The notes beneath the pieces are model-generated. The model was not told where the DNA came from, ran no database searches, and was given only the letters and a program-made list of their open reading frames with translations. Source: Tremella fuciformis (lineage: Eukaryota > Basidiomycota > Tremellomycetes > Tremellales > Tremellaceae). Taken from it: 64,000 nt of DNA. The translations under genes and the position numbers were made by a program. Location: positions 1,304,501 to 1,368,500 of the forward strand of contig CP136495.1 of the NCBI GenBank assembly GCA_032768795.1, given 5' to 3'. Below are positions 34,022-44,433 of the stretch, in pieces (position 1 is the stretch's first letter; each line of letters starts with the position of its first letter).

Positions 34022-34320
34022 GCAATAGGAAGTGAGAAGATTAGGTGTGCAAGGCAAGCCAGGCAGCCTGAAATCTCTAAGTGCTCCGGAATTTCTTTAT
34101 TTGATCCCCCCACATAAACAGTCAAACTGCCAGGGCTTCGCCAGATTTGAGTAGAGAGGGGGATGAGGATGAAAATTCAAAGTCCCCTCCACCCTTATAC
34201 CCAGCCTGCCGGAAAATTTTTATTTGGCCCCCCCACTTACCGTTTTCGTTCCAGGGACACCCGCAGAATTCAGCACCGTAAGAGCTACGCTGATGAACTG
34301 GGTGTCCGAAAGGAGCTTGT

Positions 34321-34370
34321 CACGTGCCCAACACGTGGCTATCACGTGCAAAGAACGTGTTCGCCACGTG
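34321..34370 (+). repeat. CACGTG array with an 11-bp period
   Basis: CACGTG occurs at 34321, 34332, 34343 and 34365, with AACGTG (one change) at 34354. The five sites are spaced exactly 11 bp apart, about one helical turn, so a bound factor would face the same side of the DNA each time. The array sits between the Helitron insertion and the right inverted repeat, in the arm of the TIR transposon. CACGTG is the classic bHLH E-box; FAR1-type factors are another candidate binder. Confidence 0.85.
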
Positions 34371-34382
34371 AGGTCGCTGCGG

Positions 34383-34436
34383 TTACGTAAGGCGTCGTGT
34401 GCTGAAAAGAACCACGTCGTGCCCCAAGCGGGACTC
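34383..34436 (-). repeat. Right terminal inverted repeat of the island
   Basis: This is the reverse complement of 25123-25176 with one difference in 54 bases. It begins with TTACGTAA and ends GCGGGACTC, directly followed by the second AGCAAACT (34437-34444). Confidence 0.9.
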
Positions 34437-34444
34437 AGCAAACT
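34437..34444. repeat. Target site duplication, right copy (AGCAAACT)
   Basis: These bases match the eight at 25115-25122 exactly and lie directly outside the right inverted repeat. The empty site would read CCAGCAAACTCTCT. Confidence 0.85.
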
Positions 34445-34479
34445 CTCTGCTCTATGGCCCAAGATGCATGCGACAGAGA

Positions 34480-36278
34480 TCAGATGATGTATTTGTACGG
34501 GTTCAACAGGCCTTTCGGGTCGAACATCTTCTTGATCTGCCTCATCATGTCCACGCTGGTCTCCGACTTCGAGTAGCCGATGTAAGGAGCCTTCATCACG
34601 CCGAGGCCGTGCTCAGCCGAGATGGACCCAGCGTTTTCGGCTACGCGTCAGCATCAGAATTGACGCGCAAGACGAGAAGACTCACAGACAAGCTCATAGA
34701 TGTAGGGCTCGATAGCCTCTTGTATTTCGTCCGAGAACTTGCGAGCGACAATGTTGAGATGCAAGTTGCCTCAGAGATCAACGACAAATTTTAACAGATT
34801 GGGATCCCGAACTCACCATCACCCATGTGACCATATCCGATAACACCAAAGACGTCCCCTGAGCCGTCCTCCTTGTAGAGGCCCTTCTCTCCCAGACGCG
34901 TCTTCATCGTCTCCACCAGCCCGTACATCTTCTGCACCGGCACGCTCAGGTCGTACTTGTAGACCTTTCCAATCTTCCCTATGCTCTCGGTAATGCCCTC
35001 ACGCAGCTCCCACAGCGACTTAGCCTGGGTCTCGTCCTGGGCCAGCACACCGTCAAGGACCATCTCATTCCCCATGAGGTGCTCCAGAAGGTCGGCGACC
35101 TTTCCCTCGTCATGCTCGGCGTTCGAGCCGCCCGTCTCGATCAAGCAGTAAAAGTCGCCCTCGGTTTCGAACACCTTCTTCGAGCCTCCATTGTGCTCCT
35201 GGTGCTGCTTGACAAACCCGTACGATCCCTTGTCGAAGAACTCGAATGCGGAGAGGATCTCCCCTAAGCGTGACTTGGCCTCGCCAAACACCTTCTGTAC
35301 CGCCTCGTATGACTCGCAGGAGAAGACGGCGACGTTGGTTGCTTTTGGGCGACGAGGACACAAGATGGAGATGGCGGTGATGATACCAATGGTACCCTCG
35401 GAGCCGATGAAGAGCTGCTTGAGATCGTAGCCTGCATGTCAGCATGATGTGGGAGAACATCCTCATCAACACTCGCCAGTATTGTCCTTCCTCAGCTTGC
35501 TCAGGCCATTCCAGATCGTGCCGTCGGGCAGGACGACCTCGAGACCAAGAACGCTGCCACGCAGACTGCCCCATCGGAGAAGTCGCAGGCCACCAGCGTT
35601 CGCAGCGACGTTGCCACCAATCTGGCACGAGCCCTTGGCGCCCAAGTCCAGGGGGAAGATGAAGCCTCGCTCTGCCAGGTAATTATCTGCCGACTCAAGG
35701 ATGACACCCGCATCGGCGACGAAGATACCCGAGACCTCGTCGAAAGAGCGGACCTGGTTCATGTTGGCTGTCGAAATGATGATCTCGTCGTGTACGGGGT
35801 TTGAGCCCCCTGCATGGCATCAGCGATATCATGGTGAAGGGGACTCACCGACCAGACCCGTGTTGCCACCCTGAGGGACGACGGCCAGACCCTGTTCGTA
35901 GCAATACGCCATGACTTTGCTGAGCTCCTCGGTCGTCTTGGGTTTGACGACGATCGGGCCGTTTCCGTGGTACTTGCCCATCCAATCCGAGTTGTACCCG
36001 TCCAGCTCGTCGGACTTGGCCGAGTTGTCGAGCGTCGAAAGCAGCGATGCCGGGGACGACAGCAGCGTGCGAAGGTGCTTGACGTGCTCGGCGGTAGGCT
36101 TGGTGAAGCTTTCAGATCGCGCAGGGATGTGCGAGGCGTAGCGAACATGACGAGCAACCGGACTGCAGTTTGGAGTTTTGCCGACTACGACTCGAGGGAG
36201 CGGGCTGGACAGGCTAGAGCTGGATGCGCGGGGCAGCGAGGCCGTGGCTCGGCGCAGCGATGAGCGCATGACCGACAT
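34480..36278 (-). CDS. DLD2: D-2-hydroxyglutarate dehydrogenase, mitochondrial
   Basis: This FAD enzyme oxidises D-2-hydroxyglutarate (and often D-lactate) to 2-oxoglutarate. The start [20 protein letters not shown] is a mitochondrial presequence. The FAD-binding domain shows [71 protein letters not shown] and [20 protein letters not shown]. The C-terminal domain has [75 protein letters not shown] and LLNPYKYI. These fit D2HGDH better than D-lactate dehydrogenase. One intron (35432-35476) uses a GC donor. The Helitron-filled transposon lies 35 bp past the stop, so its 3' UTR may run into it. It is followed upstream by CYB2 and KGD1. Confidence 0.88.
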
Positions 36279-36530
36279 GCTGAGCAGAGAGAAGCGCGAA
36301 GATGAGATGAGATCGAAAAAGAAGGGCGATGATCTACAGGCTACAGGCGATGGTACAAGACGGCAAGCGACGGCAAATTCGGTGAGCAACTATTTGTTGG
36401 GCACTTTGACTTCCGCCCGGCGTTGCCCGGCCCGGGCTTGGGGAAAAAGATGCTCTACAGTCCGAGATCGGCTTTCTCGTTCAGCTCGCATCGTGCATCG
36501 CACAATTGGCACTGTGTTGGCTAATTATGC

Positions 36531-38556
36531 TCATTCCTTGACTTCCACCATGGATGGGCGCAACTGATCTAACCGATTCACACCAAGCAATCGCATCGTC
36601 AGTTGGATCTCCGATTCCAGTACTAAGGATAAGCGAGGGCAGCCGTAGTTCGCAAGAATACTCACTCTTCACCGCATGCTCTACTCCCTCGACACCGGCG
36701 ATACTCTGAGCGTATAGGAAGCCTCTGCCCACGCCGACTGCCTCGGCACCCAGACATAACGCCTTGACAACGTCGGTGCCCCTGTTGACTCCCCCATCCA
36801 CGAAGATGTGAAACGGCCGCTCTTCCTTTCCTGTGGCTTGGGCATCTGGTGGGTGCAGCTCTTCCGGTCGCTCGATGCACGCCTTGGTACATCCAGTCGG
36901 TCCCCGGTACTCCGACCTGAGGAGATGAGGGGCATATTTGCGTATCTCCAACAAGACCCCCAGACTCGGCCGAGTCGTGTCTAATTGTCGGCCACCGTGG
37001 TTCGAGATCAAGATGCCCTCTGCGCCCTTCTCGTATGCCATCAACGCGTCCTCGACGCTCTGTACGCCTTTGACGATGATTGGGAGAGTAGACTTTGAGC
37101 GTATCCATTTGATGTCGTCCCAATTGAGATCCGGGTCGACGCCGGCAAACATGGCCTGCGATACGCCCTGTGTGTCGCCCGATTTCTCGCTGACACCGCC
37201 TGAGGGACCTTCGAACTCTCCCTTGAGACGCAAGTCTTGCTCTCGCTTCCCGCCTACCGGTGCATCCCCCGTGATGAAGATCGCATCCATGCCTACATTG
37301 TTGATCTTCGCAATGAGATCCTCGGCGATGTTCCGCTTGCGATTGACGTAGAGCTGAAAGAAGAGAGGTTGAGATGGTGCACGAGCCGCGATCATCTCGT
37401 CGATGGAGCAAGACGCATTGGAGGAGATCTAAGCATAAGGCGACGCCCGAAATGGGTTCAGGAGCATCACGTACGACTTGAATGATGCCGGTGTTATGGG
37501 CACCCTTGGTCAGGTTCACCTCTCCATCGGGATGTCCAAGCTTGGCCATCGCAGCGGGCGAGATGAAAACGGGGATCGAGCTGGGTTTACCAAGGATAGT
37601 AGTGGTCGCATCCACCTCTGCTACCTTGCGGAGGATACGAGGCCGAAACAGAACCTTCCTGTAGGCATCTGCGTTTGCCTGCTTGGCTCATCTGTCAGCG
37701 CATCCTTCTTTGTCCGGGCTCGAACTCACTCCACGAGTCATCCCCTGCCGAGTTGTAATAGGCCCAGGCAACCTTGCTCAACAACGGCTCGGCAAAGTGC
37801 TCGAAGTCCTTCATGTTGATGATGACCCCAAGCCCTCTCTCTTCCATCGCCTCTCGCTCCCTCTTTATCCTCTCGTTCTCTTCCTCCTCGCCTTTGGACA
37901 CCTTGAGCCGGATCTCCGCCTTCTCTTCCTCGGATGCCGCATCGGCATCCAGTCGCCCCAGATGATGTACGTTCGGTGGGATGTTATCCTCTTCGAGCTG
38001 ATCTGATGGGTGTCGAGGCTTGAAGATGGGAGTGACGTCTTTTGAGCGATTCGATTTAATGATGTCCGGCCCGCCGGGATGATCGTCGATCCATTCAGTC
38101 ATGCTGGCCCTCAGCACTCGTCAACGAGCTAACTCCCAACTCACTCATATACCTCGCCATTGATGATGACCCAATACCGATCGTCGTCCTTGTGCTTTAG
38201 GACATCGGCGACGGACACCGTCCGTCCGTTGGGTTTGCCCTGTTTCTGAGCCGCATCGAGCGCATGTGCTTTGATGGGATGCGAGCCGGGCAGGTCATGC
38301 GTATCTGGGTCTTCCGAGTCGAGCCGTACCCGAGTCCAGTACATGTATGCCTGAGAGTAAGCACAGGACCTCTGGAGACTGCGGCACTTACCGGGAGAGC
38401 AATGCCAGCTGCAGCCCATGCTAAGGGTCGATAACTCGCTCTGGTCATCGGACCAGCCGCAGTCGAGGCAGATCGGCATATTGGCCGATGCGCATGGCCA
38501 GCCGCGGCTCTGGATGCGCTCGCCAACGAAAAGAGCAGCATCCGACCGCGGGACAT
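36531..38556 (-). CDS. CYB2: L-lactate dehydrogenase (cytochrome b2), mitochondrial
   Basis: Cytochrome b2 oxidises L-lactate to pyruvate in the intermembrane space and hands electrons to cytochrome c. MSRGRMLLFSLASASRAAAG at 38556 is the presequence, and AWAAAGIALP begins a second sorting segment. A cytochrome b5 domain follows: SVADVLKHKDDDRYWVIING, then WIDDHPGGPDIIKSN with the HPGG haem ligand. The FMN barrel shows VFISPAAMAKLGHPDGEVNL, LYVNRKRNIAEDLIAKINNV, DAIFITGDAPVGGKREQDLR, IIVKGVQSVEDALMAYEKGA, GILISNHGGRQLDT (active-site histidine) and IFVDGGVNRGTDVVKALCLG. The last exon encodes ILESEIQLTMRLLGVNRL, joined through an intron ending near 36625. Length is about 590 residues, as usual. 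It is divergent from KGD1. Confidence 0.92.
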
Positions 38557-39263
38557 GGCTGCGATGCCCAAGTCGGCGAGAAGAACGTTACAGAGCAGAG
38601 AGATACATGCAAGCCTACTTCTGTACGAGCATCCAGTCTGATGACGAAAGAGCAACGCCGAAGCCACGAGTTCAACAGATGGTCGTGCCTGGAATGCTCT
38701 GGACCTATCATCTCGCTTTCATTGCGGCGACGACGGCGACGACGTAGGGTTCTGGCAAGTTGATTCGTGCTCAATATCAGCGAGAGCCGAGCTCAGGTGA
38801 TATGCTATGCATGTCCCATATGCGTCGTCGCTATCTCTTTGTGGCCACCAGACTTGACACCCAACTTCGAATGATGGCCTGATTCGTCGCCGGCTGAGTC
38901 CGCCTGACTGGAGCTTAGTGATTCCGAATTTTGTTCGCTGCACCTTGCGGGCCGTAAGCTCTGTCGCTCTACGAGTAGACATGAGATGCGTCGACCAGTT
39001 GGAATGCAATGTAGACGCTGCTGAAGAGAGAGACGGATCTGACGGAGTAGCCACGGTCGGCGGTGATCCGAAAAGTCCGAGGAACGGCCGACCCGGCTTT
39101 CCGCCTTAAGCGAAATAACTCTCTCTCCTCCCACCACTCTCTGACGTCGCGACTCAAACCTCAACATCGTCTCTCTCTTTCCCCTCAACGTCTTCTCGCT
39201 CTCGACTCTCCAGAACACAGGTCGAGACTAGCACTCGATCGACCATCACCCTCTTCGGGCAAC
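38557..39263. promoter_or_regulatory. Divergent CYB2/KGD1 promoter region
   Basis: The 707-bp gap separates two mitochondrial respiratory genes reading outward. The KGD1 side ends in a long CT-rich leader (39110-39230). Short frames here have no family motifs. Co-regulation by carbon source is plausible for these functions but not shown. Confidence 0.5.
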
Positions 39264-42200
39264 ATGCTCCGCACCGTCCCTCGCGCGTTGCGAACGCGCC
39301 CGTCACCATGGCCCCGCACCGCAAGAACATTGTGCACATCGGCGATCCGCCAGGCCGACTCGAAGCGATCGTACGCCACTGAGACCGCCATCCCACCGAG
39401 TCCCAATGACATCTTTGCCAATGGCGCAAATTCCTACTATGCAGAAGAGTAGGTGTATCACTCCTTTCTTGGGTGGATACTGACGTGACAGGATGTACCG
39501 AAATTGGAAGGAAGACCCCAAATCTGTCCACGTCTCTTGGGCTGCCTACTTCCAAGGCCTTGACAAGGGTCTTCCCTCTTCCTCCGCCTACACTCCTCCG
39601 CCAGGCTATGGCACTGTGCCACATCCTGCCGGTGGCAGCCCCGCCCTCGAGATCCGCGGAGGCGGTGATGTCACCGACTACCTCAAGGTGAGTCACGTCG
39701 TTTGGTCCCCAGGATCACGCTGAGACTAGGTGCAACTTCTTATCCGAGCTTACCAGGTTCGAGGACACCACATCGCCAACCTTGACCCCCTTCACATCTC
39801 TGACGCCGACCTCGACGGCCGCACACCTCCTGAATTGACGCTTGAGCACTACGGCTGGACTGAGGACGATCTGAAGAAGGAGTTCCAGATCACCTCTGGC
39901 ATCCTGCCCCGATTCCTCGACCATGTTCCCGACAACAAGATGACTCTTGGCCAGATCATTGACGAGCTGAAGAAGATGTACTCCTCCCACATCGGTGTGC
40001 AGTACATACACATTGCCGACCGTGGAGAATGTGACTGGATCCGGGAGAGGATCGAGGTGCCGCAGCAGTGGAAGTACACTACCGAGGAGAAGCGGATGAT
40101 CCTCGACCGGACAATGTGGTCCGAGCTCTTCGAAAAGTTCATTGCCTCCAAATTCCCTAATGAGAAGCGTTTCGGTCTCGAAGGCTGCGAGAGCTTGGTA
40201 CCCGGCATGAAAGCCCTCATCGACCGCTCTGTCGACCACGGCGTAAAATCGATCGTAATGGGCATGCCTCATCGTGGTCGACTGAATGTCCTCGGAAATG
40301 TCATTCGAAAACCCATCGAGGCAATTCTGAACGAGTTCACAGGCGCACCAGGCGCGGATGACGGAGGTGGTGATGTCAAATACCACCTTGGCGCCAACTA
40401 CGTCCGACCAACACCATCAGGAAAGAAGGTGTCCTTGTCACTTGTCGCCAACCCATCGCATCTGGAAGCCGAGGACCCCGTTGTTCTCGGCAAGACCCGA
40501 GCCATCCAGCACTTCGAGGGCGATGAAACCGACCACGGATCCGCCATGGGCGTGCTCCTGCACGGTGATGCCGCTTTCGCTGGCCAGGGTGTTGTCTACG
40601 AGACGATGGGCATGCACGACCTCCAGAGCTACGGCACCGGCGGTACGATCCACCTCATTGTCAACAACCAGATCGGTTTCACCACCGACCCGCGCTTCTC
40701 GCGATCGACTCCTTACCCATCGGACATTGCCAAGTCCATCGACGCACCCATCTTCCACGTCAACGGCGACGATGTCGAAGCCGTCAACTTTGTCTGCACC
40801 CTCGCCGCCGACTGGCGTGCGACCTTCAAGAAGGATGTCGTCATTGACATTGTCTGCTACCGCCGTTACGGTCACAACGAGACCGACCAACCTTCCTTCA
40901 CCCAACCCAAAATGTACAAGGCTATCCAGAAACAGCCGACCGTCCTCACCCTTTACACCGACAAGCTCGTCAAGGAGGGCACTTTTACCGAGAAGGAGGT
41001 TGATGAGCACCGTGAATGGGTGTGGGGAATGCTCGAGAAGGCTTACGACGGCTCCAAGGAGTACAAGCCTTCTCCCCGAGAGTGGCTTTCGTCCTCATGG
41101 GAGGGCTTCCCGACACCCAAAGAGCTGGCCGAGAACGTCCTTCCTCACCACCCGACTGGCACTGACGAGCACACTCTGAAGCGTGTCGGCGAGGTGATCT
41201 CCACTTTCCCTGAGGGCTTCACACCCCACCGAAACCTGGCGAGAATCATCACTACCCGAGGAAAGACCGTACAGGAGGGCCAGAACATCGACTGGTCCAC
41301 GGCCGAGGCCCTGGCCTTTGGCGCTCTCTGCCTCGAGGGCACTCACGTGCGTGTTTCCGGCCAGGATGTCGAGCGTGGCACCTTCTCTCAGCGTCATGCT
41401 GTCGTCCACGACCAGGAGAACGAGTCGACCTACATTGCTCTTCAGCATCTCGGCAGTGAGCAGGGATCGTTCACCGTCACCAACTCGCATCTGTCCGAGT
41501 ACGGTACTCTTGGTTTCGAGCTTGGCTACTCGCTTGTCTCGCCCAACAGTCTGACCATCTGGGAGGCTCAATTCGGTGACTTTGCGTGAGTGTTGCAGGG
41601 ATCCTTTCGAGTCATTGCTGATAAACAGCAACAACGCCCAGTGTATCATCGACCAGTTCATCGCTGCCGGTGAGCGCAAATGGTTGCAGCGCACCGGTCT
41701 CGTCATGAACCTGCCTCACGGCTACGATGGACAGGGTCCCGAGCACTCTTCTGGCCGCATGGAGCGCTTCCTCCAGTTGTGCGATGACGAACCCCGTATT
41801 TACCCTTCGCCCGAGAAGCTCGACAGACAACACCAGGACTGCAACATGCAGGTCGTCTACCCCACCACACCCGCCAACTACTTCCACGTTCTTCGCCGTC
41901 AGAACAAGCGCGAATTCCGCAAACCCTTGATCCTCTTCTTCTCGAAATCCCTCTTGCGCCACCCCAACGCCCGGTCTACACTCGAGGAGATGACTGGCGA
42001 GACCCACTTCCAGCGCTACCTTCCCGACCCACACCCCGAGAACCTCGTCAAGCCAGAGGAGATCCGCAGGCACATCCTCTGCACAGGTCAGGTCTACTAT
42101 CAGCTCCTCAAGGAGCGCGAGGAGAAGGGCATCAACGATGTCATTATCTCGCGTGTCGAGCAGCTTAGCCCGTTGCCGTACGAGCTCATCACGCCCCATC

Positions 42201-42460
42201 TCGACCAATACCCGAACGCCGACCTCGTCTGGGCACAGGAAGAGCCTTTGAACAACGGCGCATGGACCTACGTCCAGCCCAGGTTGATCACCATCCTCCA
42301 GAACACCGAGAACCACAAGGGCAAGGTGCCCATCTACGCCGGCCGAAAACCGAGCAGTTCCGTCGCGACGGGCAGCAAGCTCGCGCACAAGGCCGAGGTG
42401 GAGATGATCAACGACATGGCGTTCAACCCGGAGAACAAGCAGATGATCCCGGGACAGTAA
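39264..42460 (+). CDS. KGD1: 2-oxoglutarate dehydrogenase E1 component, mitochondrial
   Basis: E1 decarboxylates 2-oxoglutarate with thiamine diphosphate in the TCA cycle. Exons 39264-39448, 39492-39687, 39730-41585 and 41629-42460 give 1022 residues, the usual size. [20 protein letters not shown] is the presequence. Recognisable blocks are [159 protein letters not shown], and near the end [16 protein letters not shown] and [13 protein letters not shown]. All cofactor-binding regions are intact. It lies head to head with CYB2, and D2HGDH is the next gene beyond. Confidence 0.96.
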
Positions 42461-42658
42461 ACGTCGATTGCGCGAGAAGTGTTAATGAATAACAGGCGAC
42501 AATGTTTGCCATTCAGTCTTTTGTGTGTACCATCCTTGAAAGCAGTGAGCGAAATGCATACTCTACAATGCTCAGCATACAAGTGATTGTGACGTGTGGC
42601 AGACATAACTACTGATTGCAACTACCAGGACGATTGGTGGAGCCGATGATGATGAGCC

Positions 42659-44196
42659 TCAGGCAGATCCGCGCAGGGTGCTGAAGAACTCCTGGATATC
42701 CTCCTTGGTGACCGTTTCGCCTCGGGCCGCTCGGTCAGCCAAGAGCGTCTGCAACCCGTCCCTAGTCATCAGCCACGTCCTTCAGAATTAAGTTGTCTCA
42801 CTTCATACGGGCATAGCCATGTACCGCTTCGATCGCCTGGACTCTGGGCAGGCTCCCAATGACTCGCGAAGTGACTTGATCGAGGGTCTCCTCGTCCTCT
42901 GGCGCCGTATCCCGCGGCGGCTCGTAGATCTCCTCGTCGACCAGCGGGAATGGCAGAGATGCAATCGTCTCGGCCTGACTCGTCAGCCGATGACCCAAGT
43001 GAAATAGAGAGGCTCACGTCAAGCGAAGACTTGAGTTGCTCTCGAATACCATCGGCGAGAAAGATGTCACCCTTGCCCTTCCTACTCTCCCAGGTCCATC
43101 TTAGAGCCTCGGTGTCTCCCCCTTCGATCTTGACTCGCTTCGAGCGTTCAGACTGACTCGACTCGTCGATAGGAGCGCTGCGTTTCTCGCCAGTCTTCTC
43201 GTTTCCCTCTAGCTCTGCCTCGACCGCACTCGAGGTCGCAAGTATCTCAGAGGCGAGTCGTCCTATCACTTTGTAGCCGGCCGAGTCTCCATCTGGCTCG
43301 ATCACCATCCATCCTTCTTTGCCTGCCCGGTCGCGCAGGTAGGAATTCCCCTCGACGCACGCGGCGCATATGAGCCCGTCGTAGCTCTCGCTTGGTATGA
43401 GGACCTCATTCTCGTCATCATCATCTTCGGCTGCCTGGTCCGATGGACCGTTCGCTTCGGTCTTGGTAATTGCTGCGCGAGGAGCGTTAGGCTGCCGCAA
43501 GTTCAGACAGGATTCATGGAACCAGTCCTGTCACGTCAGCCACTTGTTCATGTGGGCGGGGCTAGGGAATCGACTGTCATGTTCAGAGTAGAGGAGGGGC
43601 GAGGAGAGACCCACCTCGCACCCCATGCAATTCAGCATCGCCTCGGTTTCCGTTTCCGCATCATACTCTCTGCCGCATCGACAAAACTCGCCCTTGAAGT
43701 TCTTGGAGTACCTGTTCTCCTCGTTGCGCTCCTGCGGCTGTCGCTCGGGAGGTGTCAATGCACACCGCCGCCTCCTGCGGCTCGACGCGGAAGTCGAGCT
43801 TTCTGCGTCGGCCGATTCGGCAGACGTAGGGCAGTCGCAGCGGAAATGACGTCTCGTCCACAGCTCTACCAGCTTGTGCTCTGCCCGTGAGCTGCTCGTC
43901 GTTGCTAGCAACTGCATCTCACCAGAGTGACAGGAGATGGAGCAGCCGTAGCACACGCCGACATCTACGGCCTGCTCTTTCGAGCAATCCAGGCAGCTCC
44001 AGACCGACTGCCGCAGGTACCCCTTGGCGTAGGTACATTCGTCGAAAGCGTAAGGCAGAGCTTCCCGGGCTTCCTCGGCGAGCCGTTCTTGTGTCTCGAG
44101 CAGGTGCTGCATGGTGATCTCGCTCGCTGGAGGGCGGGAAGCCAGGTACCCAGAAGGCAGCATCGTGAATCTCTCGGTGGGAGAGGCTGCGGTCAT
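42659..44196 (-). CDS. UBR7: UBR7-like protein with UBR box and PHD finger
   Basis: UBR7 (Mlo2 in fission yeast) is a putative ubiquitin ligase or histone reader of the nucleus. The N-terminal UBR box reads CTYAKGYLRQSVWSCLDC, VCYGCSISCHSGE and RRHFRCDCPT, giving the Cys/His set for zinc. A PHD-type finger follows: FKGEFCRCGREYD, AMLNCMGCE, then, across an intron, DWFHESCLNL, with further cysteines in GLICAACVEG. An acidic tract (DDDDENEV) and a basic KRVKIEGG segment come before the C-terminal helix, DGLQTLLADRAARGETVTKE. Introns lie near 43610-43530, 43018-42975 and 42800-42750. The UBR-then-PHD order defines this family. Confidence 0.85.
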
Positions 44197-44433
44197 GATG
44201 CGGTTCCGGTAGCTGCTCTCTGCGAGCTCAGCAGCGTTGAGATTGTTGGTCTAGCGACAGAGTGGACTCTTCGGGAACGCGTAGATCCCAACACCGAGAA
44301 GGTGGAGGCGGTGATCGCCGGCAGGTCTGGGGGAATTTGATCCCGCTCGTTGCTCGAATGTGAAAGGCTCTCCTTCATATTGCCACCTTGTAGACACTCC
44401 TCACGGTGAGGAGGGCGTATAATCAACCAAGTC

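Larger units (their letters stand above)
27745..34293 (-). mobile_element. Autonomous Helitron, 6.5 kb
   Basis: Read on the minus strand, the element starts TCAGCGTAGCTCTTACGG at 34293 and ends CTAG at 27748-27745. A perfect 7-bp hairpin (ATCGGCG/CGCCGAT, 27753-27775) stands just before the end. It is flanked by A (34294 side) and T (27744 side), the canonical Helitron target. It carries a spliced Rep-helicase gene and a second small spliced gene on the opposite strand. Its 5' 80 bp and its 3' end resemble those of the mini-Helitrons, so it is the likely source of their mobility. Both coding frames are open, and nothing in it looks decayed. Confidence 0.93.
25123..34436. mobile_element. TIR transposon carrying a FAR1-domain gene, interrupted by Helitrons
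   Basis: Two 54-bp inverted repeats and an 8-bp target duplication delimit this 9.3-kb region between SLS1 and the D-2-hydroxyglutarate dehydrogenase gene. Removing the three Helitrons leaves about 1.4 kb: left repeat, a FAR1-type gene, a 13-bp piece at 27732-27744, and a right arm (34294-34382) with a periodic CACGTG array next to the right repeat. FAR1-type DNA-binding domains are known from Mutator-like transposases, so a Mutator-like origin is the best guess. There is no transposase catalytic domain, so the element would depend on another copy, or would be a gene-carrying derivative. Confidence 0.8.

Noticed and set aside
34381..34450. tRNA-like look of the right inverted repeat (GGGACTC...)
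   Set aside because: The T-loop GGTTCGA pattern and a matching acceptor stem are missing, and the sequence is accounted for as a transposon end.
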